Positions 6,046 to 9,322 of a DNA stretch of 9,322 nt are shown here, piece after piece. This DNA comes from JAFGED01 sp034430835 (GTDB taxonomy: Bacteria; Chloroflexota; Anaerolineae; B4-G1), in contig DAOUDX010000042.1 of the NCBI GenBank assembly GCA_034430835.1, positions 1 to 9,322 of the forward strand, read 5' to 3'. The first letter of the stretch is position 1. Each line of letters opens with the position of its first letter. The translations under genes were made by a program, and so were the position numbers. Under the pieces are notes generated by a model. That model was not told the DNA's origin. It was given only the letters and a program-made list of their open reading frames with translations, and did no database searches.

Positions 6046-6081
6046 GCCCCGTGGGTGTTCCGCCCCACGGGGCGTTTCTTT
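6046..6081 (+). terminator. Second intrinsic terminator, just before the permease ribosome binding site
   Basis: A perfect 10-bp GC-rich stem, GCCCCGTGGG (6046-6055) with CCCACGGGGC (6064-6073), has an 8-nt loop and is followed by GTTTCTTT (6074-6081). This is the textbook form of a Rho-independent terminator. Its 5' arm again includes TGCCCCG (6045-6051), complementary to the aptamer segment 5819-5825. The Shine-Dalgarno GGAG (6082-6085) follows directly after the T-run, so the hairpin could also affect ribosome access. Confidence 0.8.
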
Positions 6082-6091
6082 GGAGCAGACT

Positions 6092-6874
6092 ATGAGCGGC
6101 AAGTACGTATCGCGGATCGGGCTGGCATTGGGGAGCTTTGTCGTATTCCTGGCGCTGTGGCAGGGCATCGCCTGGCTGGGCGGCTACCCGGCCTTCATCC
6201 TGCCGCCGCCGCTCGCCGTGGCAGAGCGATTGGGCGAACTACTGGCCGATGGCTCGCTCTGGCACCACACGTGGATGACGCTGCGCGAGGTGCTGGCGGG
6301 CCTGGCGATGGGCGCGCTGGTGGCGGTGCTCCTGGGATACGAACTGGCTCATTCCTCGATAGCGGAACGGGTGCTGACCCCTTTCATCGTCGCCTCCCAG
6401 TCGATCCCCGTCGTAGCCATCGCCCCACTGCTGGTCATCTGGTTCGGAACCGGGATGCTGTCCAAGGTCGTCGTCTGCGCGCTCACCGTCTTTTTCCCGA
6501 TCCTGGTCAACACCGTCGTCGGCGTGCGCTCGGTGGAGCGCGACCTGCACGACCTGATGCGCGCGCTAGAGGCCAGTCGCTGGCAGACGATCTGGCTGCT
6601 GGAGGTGCCCGCAGCGCTGCCGGTGCTCCTGGGCGGGCTCAAGGTGGGAGCGACCCTGGCCGTCATCGGCGCGGTAGTGGGCGAGTTCGTCGCTTCCACT
6701 CAAGGATTAGGATACCTGATCAAACAGGGGCAGAACTTGTACGATACGTCCATGATCTTTGTAGGCATCGGTACACTGATGATGCTGGCTACGTTCCTTT
6801 ATAGCATCGTGGCACTGGTGGAGCGCGTGCTGCTCCGCTGGCGCATTGAAACTTCAAACGGTGTAAAATCATAA
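6092..6874 (+). CDS. ribX: ABC transporter permease, probable riboflavin/flavin-precursor importer (RibX-like)
   Basis: This 260-residue inner-membrane protein of the binding-protein-dependent permease family (SsuC/TauC/ThiX-like) has about six hydrophobic segments (near 9-30, 63-82, 97-117, 122-145, 176-200, 221-243). The EAA-type cytoplasmic loop that docks the ATPase is visible from Glu160-Ala161-Ser162 to Pro177, followed by GGLKVGATLAVIGAVVGEF, typical of this subfamily. Start at ATG 6092: GGAG (6082-6085) is 6 nt upstream. The frame is open back to 5972, but those codons are the terminator hairpins. The gene is first in an operon with a binding protein 17 nt downstream and an ATPase. 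The FMN riboswitch in its leader is the evidence for a flavin substrate; by sequence alone it could be a sulfonate, taurine or pyrimidine permease. The name follows the RibXY systems predicted by comparative genomics in Chloroflexota. Confidence 0.85.
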   Translation: MSGKYVSRIGLALGSFVVFLALWQGIAWLGGYPAFILPPPLAVAERLGELLADGSLWHHTWMTLREVLAGLAMGALVAVLLGYELAHSSIAERVLTPFIVASQSIPVVAIAPLLVIWFGTGMLSKVVVCALTVFFPILVNTVVGVRSVERDLHDLMRALEASRWQTIWLLEVPAALPVLLGGLKVGATLAVIGAVVGEFVASTQGLGYLIKQGQNLYDTSMIFVGIGTLMMLATFLYSIVALVERVLLRWRIETSNGVKS

Positions 6875-6891
6875 TTCGAGGAGGAGCAAAA

Positions 6892-7851
6892 GTGAGACGA
6901 GGGATCATGTTGTTCGGGCTACTGATCACGTTGCTGGTCGGATTGACAGGCTGTGGGCCGAAATCGACCAGTATCCGGCTGCCGATGGGATACGTCGCCA
7001 GCGTGCAGTTTGCCCCGGTGTACGTGGCAGTGGAGAGGGGGTACTTTGCCGAGGAGGGGATCGAGCTAGAGTTCGACTATAGTTGGGAGACCAATGGCGT
7101 GCAGTTGGTCGGAGCGGGAGAGTTGCCCTTTGCTATCGCCAGCGGCGACCAGGTGCTCTTGGCACGGGAGCAGGGACTGCCCGTCGTCACCTTCGTCAAC
7201 TGGTGGCGGCGCTTCCCTGTGGCCGTGGTTGCCCTGAAGGAAGCTGGTATGGAAGAGCCTGCCGCCCTGGCGGGACACCGGGTCGGTATTCCAGAGATGT
7301 TTGGTGCCAGCTACATCGGCTGGCGGGCACTGGCAGCGGCGAGCGGCCTGACGGATGAGGATGTGCAACTGGAGGTCGTCGGCTATGGCCAGATCGACCT
7401 ACTCACTGTAGGGAAAGTCGATGCGGCGGTGGTCTATGCCAACAACGAGCCGGTTCAGTTGGAGCATAGGGGCTACGAGATCGTCCAGTTCGCGGTGGCT
7501 GACTATGCCACGTTGGTCTCTAACGGGATCATCACCAATGAGAAAACGCTCCAAGAGAATCCCAAGCTGGTGCGTGCGTTTGCCCGTGCCTTCTTGAATG
7601 GGCTTGAGGACACGCTGGCTGACCCGGACGCCGCTTTCGACATCTGCCGCAAGTACGTCGAAGGGCTGAACGAGAACGAGGCCGTGCAGCGCGCTGTGCT
7701 GGAGGCCAGCCTGGAGTACTGGCAGGGGGATCCCCTGGGCGCGTCCAACTCCGCTGCCTGGCAGGCGACGGCGGACGTGATGCTGGACGCAGGGCTGCTG
7801 TCCACAGCCGTGGACGCAGAGAAGGCGTTTACCAACGACTATTTGCCATAG
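6892..7851 (+). CDS. ribY: ABC transporter substrate-binding lipoprotein, NMT1/THI5-like (RibY-like)
   Basis: This 319-residue binding protein is exported and lipid-anchored. A positive start (MRRG), a hydrophobic stretch (5-18) and lipobox LTGC place the modified cysteine at residue 21. The mature part has the NMT1/THI5/SsuA-like fold signature: SVQFAPVYVAVERGYFAEEGIELEF (37-61), then GELPFAIASGDQVLLAREQGLPVV and AGHRVGIPEMFG in the two lobes. The GTG start at 6892 follows AGGAGG (6879-6884) with 7 nt spacing; the ATG at 6907 lacks such a site and would shorten the signal peptide. Closest recognised relatives in role are ThiY (thiamin pyrimidine) and RibY (riboflavin). The FMN riboswitch upstream favours a flavin ligand. 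The ThiY cysteine cluster (CCCFC type) is not seen, against a thiamin-precursor role. Ligand identity remains an inference. Confidence 0.85.
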   Translation: MRRGIMLFGLLITLLVGLTGCGPKSTSIRLPMGYVASVQFAPVYVAVERGYFAEEGIELEFDYSWETNGVQLVGAGELPFAIASGDQVLLAREQGLPVVTFVNWWRRFPVAVVALKEAGMEEPAALAGHRVGIPEMFGASYIGWRALAAASGLTDEDVQLEVVGYGQIDLLTVGKVDAAVVYANNEPVQLEHRGYEIVQFAVADYATLVSNGIITNEKTLQENPKLVRAFARAFLNGLEDTLADPDAAFDICRKYVEGLNENEAVQRAVLEASLEYWQGDPLGASNSAAWQATADVMLDAGLLSTAVDAEKAFTNDYLP

Positions 7852-7863
7852 GGGCTGTTTAGC

Positions 7864-8646
7864 ATGATGGCGAGTTGCGCGCGCGAGCCGCTGTTGTCGG
7901 TCGAAAATCTCAGTATGGATTATTCCGAGCGCAACGGCAAGCTGCCGGTGCTGGAAGGGCTATCCTTCCAGGTGGCCGACGGAGAATTTCTGTGCTTGGT
8001 GGGTCCCTCCGGCCACGGCAAGACGACGCTCCTGCGATTGCTGGCCGGGCTGGAGCGGCCAAACACAGGACGCGTTTGCCTGGCGGGCAAACAGGTGCTT
8101 CACCCCCGCCGGGATGTAGGCGTCGTCTTTCAGCAGCCAACGCTGATGGACTGGCGGACGGTGCAGGACAACGTGGCGCTGCCGCTGGAAATGGACGGGG
8201 TCGGCGAGGACTTGGCCCGCCAGCAGGCCCAGACGCTGATCGACCTGGTTGGGCTGTCCGGTTTCGAGGCATACTACCCGACGCAGCTTTCCGGTGGGAT
8301 GGCTCAACGGGTGGCCCTGGCCCGGGCGCTGGTGAACGATCCCCAGATCCTGCTTCTGGACGAGCCTTTCGGCGCGCTGGACGCCCTCACGCGCGAGCGC
8401 ATGGGGCAGGAGCTACTGCGCATCTGGCAGGCCCGCCGCAAGACGGTGGTGATGGTCACCCATTCGGTGACGGAGGCCGTGTTCCTGGCCGACCGGGTGC
8501 TGGTGCTGGGCGCACGGCCCGCCGTCGTCGTGGCGGAGGTGAGGGTCGATCTTCCCCGCCCCAGGACAATGGAGATCACAGAGACGCCCGCCTTTGGTGC
8601 AGTAGCCCACCGCGTGCGGGAGGCCCTCGATCGGGCCGGTTCATAG
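7864..8646 (+). CDS. ABC transporter ATP-binding protein of the flavin importer
   Basis: This 260-residue cytoplasmic ATPase of the nitrate/sulfonate/taurine-type importer group has all nucleotide-binding motifs intact: Walker A GPSGHGKT (47-54), Q-loop Gln90, signature LSGGM (132-136), Walker B ILLLDEP (152-158), D-loop ALD (161-163) and switch His190. It starts 12 nt after the ribY stop. The ribosome site is weak (AGGGG overlapping the ribY stop), suggesting translational coupling. The alternative start is the second ATG (7867). It presumably powers the permease encoded two genes upstream. Its presence completes a self-contained importer instead of relying on a shared ATPase. Confidence 0.92.
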   Translation: MMASCAREPLLSVENLSMDYSERNGKLPVLEGLSFQVADGEFLCLVGPSGHGKTTLLRLLAGLERPNTGRVCLAGKQVLHPRRDVGVVFQQPTLMDWRTVQDNVALPLEMDGVGEDLARQQAQTLIDLVGLSGFEAYYPTQLSGGMAQRVALARALVNDPQILLLDEPFGALDALTRERMGQELLRIWQARRKTVVMVTHSVTEAVFLADRVLVLGARPAVVVAEVRVDLPRPRTMEITETPAFGAVAHRVREALDRAGS

Positions 8647-8649
8647 GCA

Positions 8650-8670
8650 GGGGCGTGGTCACCACGCCCC
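8650..8670. terminator. Hairpin between convergent genes, possible bidirectional terminator
   Basis: GGGGCGTGG (8650-8658) pairs perfectly with CCACGCCCC (8662-8670) around a 3-nt TCA loop. It lies between the ATPase stop (8646) and the stop of the convergent SDR gene (8678). Neither side has a real T-run (only CTT on the + side), so termination is suggested by position and stem strength, not by full consensus. A repeat-family palindrome is an alternative. Confidence 0.5.
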
Positions 8671-8677
8671 CTTCGAA

Positions 8678-9322
8678 TCACCGCCTGTGGCGCGCCTTGA
8701 CCGGAACCGGCGCCAGCTTCGCCTGCCGCCGTAGAAGCAGCGGCCCCAGTTGGTCGATCAGCCATCCGAAGGCCGGCTCGACCCAGGCCACAAAGCTCAG
8801 CAGGCGCGGCACATAAGCGACCCTGGCAGGTCTCCTCAGCAGCTTCCACACCTGATTGGCCACCGTTTCCGGTTTCGTGCTCAATCTCTCGCCGGGCATG
8901 CGCAGCGCGGCGATCTGCGCAGAGGCCTTCTTGAAGAACTCGGTTGCCACCGCCCCCGGCTTGACCAGGCTGATGCGCACGCCCGTGCCGCGCAACTCAC
9001 GGTAGAGAGACGTGGTGAAGGACTCGACGAAGGACTTGGTCGCGCCGTACAGGGCGATCCCCTGGGCCGGCAGGCTGCTGGCAACCGATCCCACGTTGAT
9101 GATGTGCCCCTTGCCACGGGCCTTCATACCCTCCAGGAAAAGCAGCGTCAGGCGCACGACGGCGGCGACGTTGATCTGCAGCATTTGCCAGGCGAGCGAC
9201 CACGGCATCTCCGACCCGAATCCGTACCAACCAAAGCCGGCGCCGTTGATGAGCACGTCCACCGGCCCGTAGGCAGCACGAACTTGCTCGAAAACCCGCA
9301 ATCGCTCTTCCTCTTCCGTCAG
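8678..9322 (-). CDS. Short-chain dehydrogenase/reductase (N-terminus outside window)
   Basis: This is the last 214 codons of a classical SDR. The frame is open to the window edge, and the N-terminal cofactor motif TGxxxGIG is missing, so the true start lies to the right; the TTG at 9301-9299 is only an internal codon. Visible elements, numbered in the fragment, are: NGAG (26-29, the NNAG position), Asn51 in QINVAA, catalytic Ser79 in NVGSVASS, Tyr92 and Lys96 in YGATK, and KPGAVATEFF after the active site. The C-terminal part (about 150-200) has hydrophobic stretches, as in membrane-associated SDRs of the DltE/COG0300 type acting on lipid or ketone substrates. The substrate cannot be told. 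It converges on the ABC operon and is probably unrelated in function. Confidence 0.92.
   Translation of the reverse strand: MTEEEERLRVFEQVRAAYGPVDVLINGAGFGWYGFGSEMPWSLAWQMLQINVAAVVRLTLLFLEGMKARGKGHIINVGSVASSLPAQGIALYGATKSFVESFTTSLYRELRGTGVRISLVKPGAVATEFFKKASAQIAALRMPGERLSTKPETVANQVWKLLRRPARVAYVPRLLSFVAWVEPAFGWLIDQLGPLLLRRQAKLAPVPVKARHRR

Noticed and set aside
5972..6091. N-terminal extension of the permease through the leader
   Set aside because: These codons lie in the two terminator hairpins; the permease-like sequence begins at 6092 behind its own GGAG.
7864..8646. ThiZ/SsuB assignment for the ATPase and a thiamin or sulfonate role for the operon
   Set aside because: ATPases of this group are too alike to tell substrate, there is no TPP riboswitch, and the leader is clearly FMN-type.
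8678..9301. A complete SDR gene starting at the TTG at 9301
   Set aside because: The glycine-rich cofactor motif is missing and the frame stays open to the window edge, so it is a partial gene.
1..9322. tRNA or rRNA genes
   Set aside because: I saw no cloverleaf with a T-arm consensus and no rRNA-like segment on either strand; small RNAs other than the riboswitch cannot be excluded by eye.

Overview
The window looks like chromosomal DNA of a GC-rich bacterium. My best guess is Chloroflexota (Anaerolineae/Chloroflexia-like), an inference from the riboflavin-type ABC transporter under an FMN riboswitch, the large STAND-TPR protein and the 'GTAGGGGCGCAGC' style palindrome. No marker gene proves the lineage.

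Left edge (1-330): a patch of mobile-element debris. The first 123 bases read as the last 40 codons of a transposase resembling the C-terminus of IS66-type elements (+ strand). Immediately next, on the - strand, is the 47-residue N-terminus of a REP-associated tyrosine transposase (RAYT, IS200/Y1 type), cut off where the IS end begins. A perfect 15-bp palindrome (299-329) lies just upstream of the RAYT start and also contains the stop codon of the next gene.

Region 325-3393 (- strand): one large gene for a 1022-residue P-loop STAND/NB-ARC-like NTPase with a C-terminal TPR array. Its start is fixed by a strong Shine-Dalgarno. It is divergent from the next operon, and the two promoters share a compact region at 3437-3485.

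Region 3524-5775 (+): tdh-kbl, the threonine-to-glycine catabolic pair (threonine 3-dehydrogenase, then 2-amino-3-ketobutyrate CoA ligase).

Region 5772-8646 (+): a consensus sigma-70 promoter whose -35 box overlaps the kbl stop codon drives an FMN riboswitch, two tandem terminator-like hairpins, and then a three-gene ABC importer (permease, lipoprotein binding protein of the NMT1/THI5 type, ATPase). The riboswitch makes this a probable flavin (riboflavin or precursor) uptake operon of the RibXY type, expressed when FMN is low.

Right edge (8650-9322): an intergenic hairpin, then a convergent short-chain dehydrogenase/reductase gene on the - strand whose N-terminus lies outside the window.
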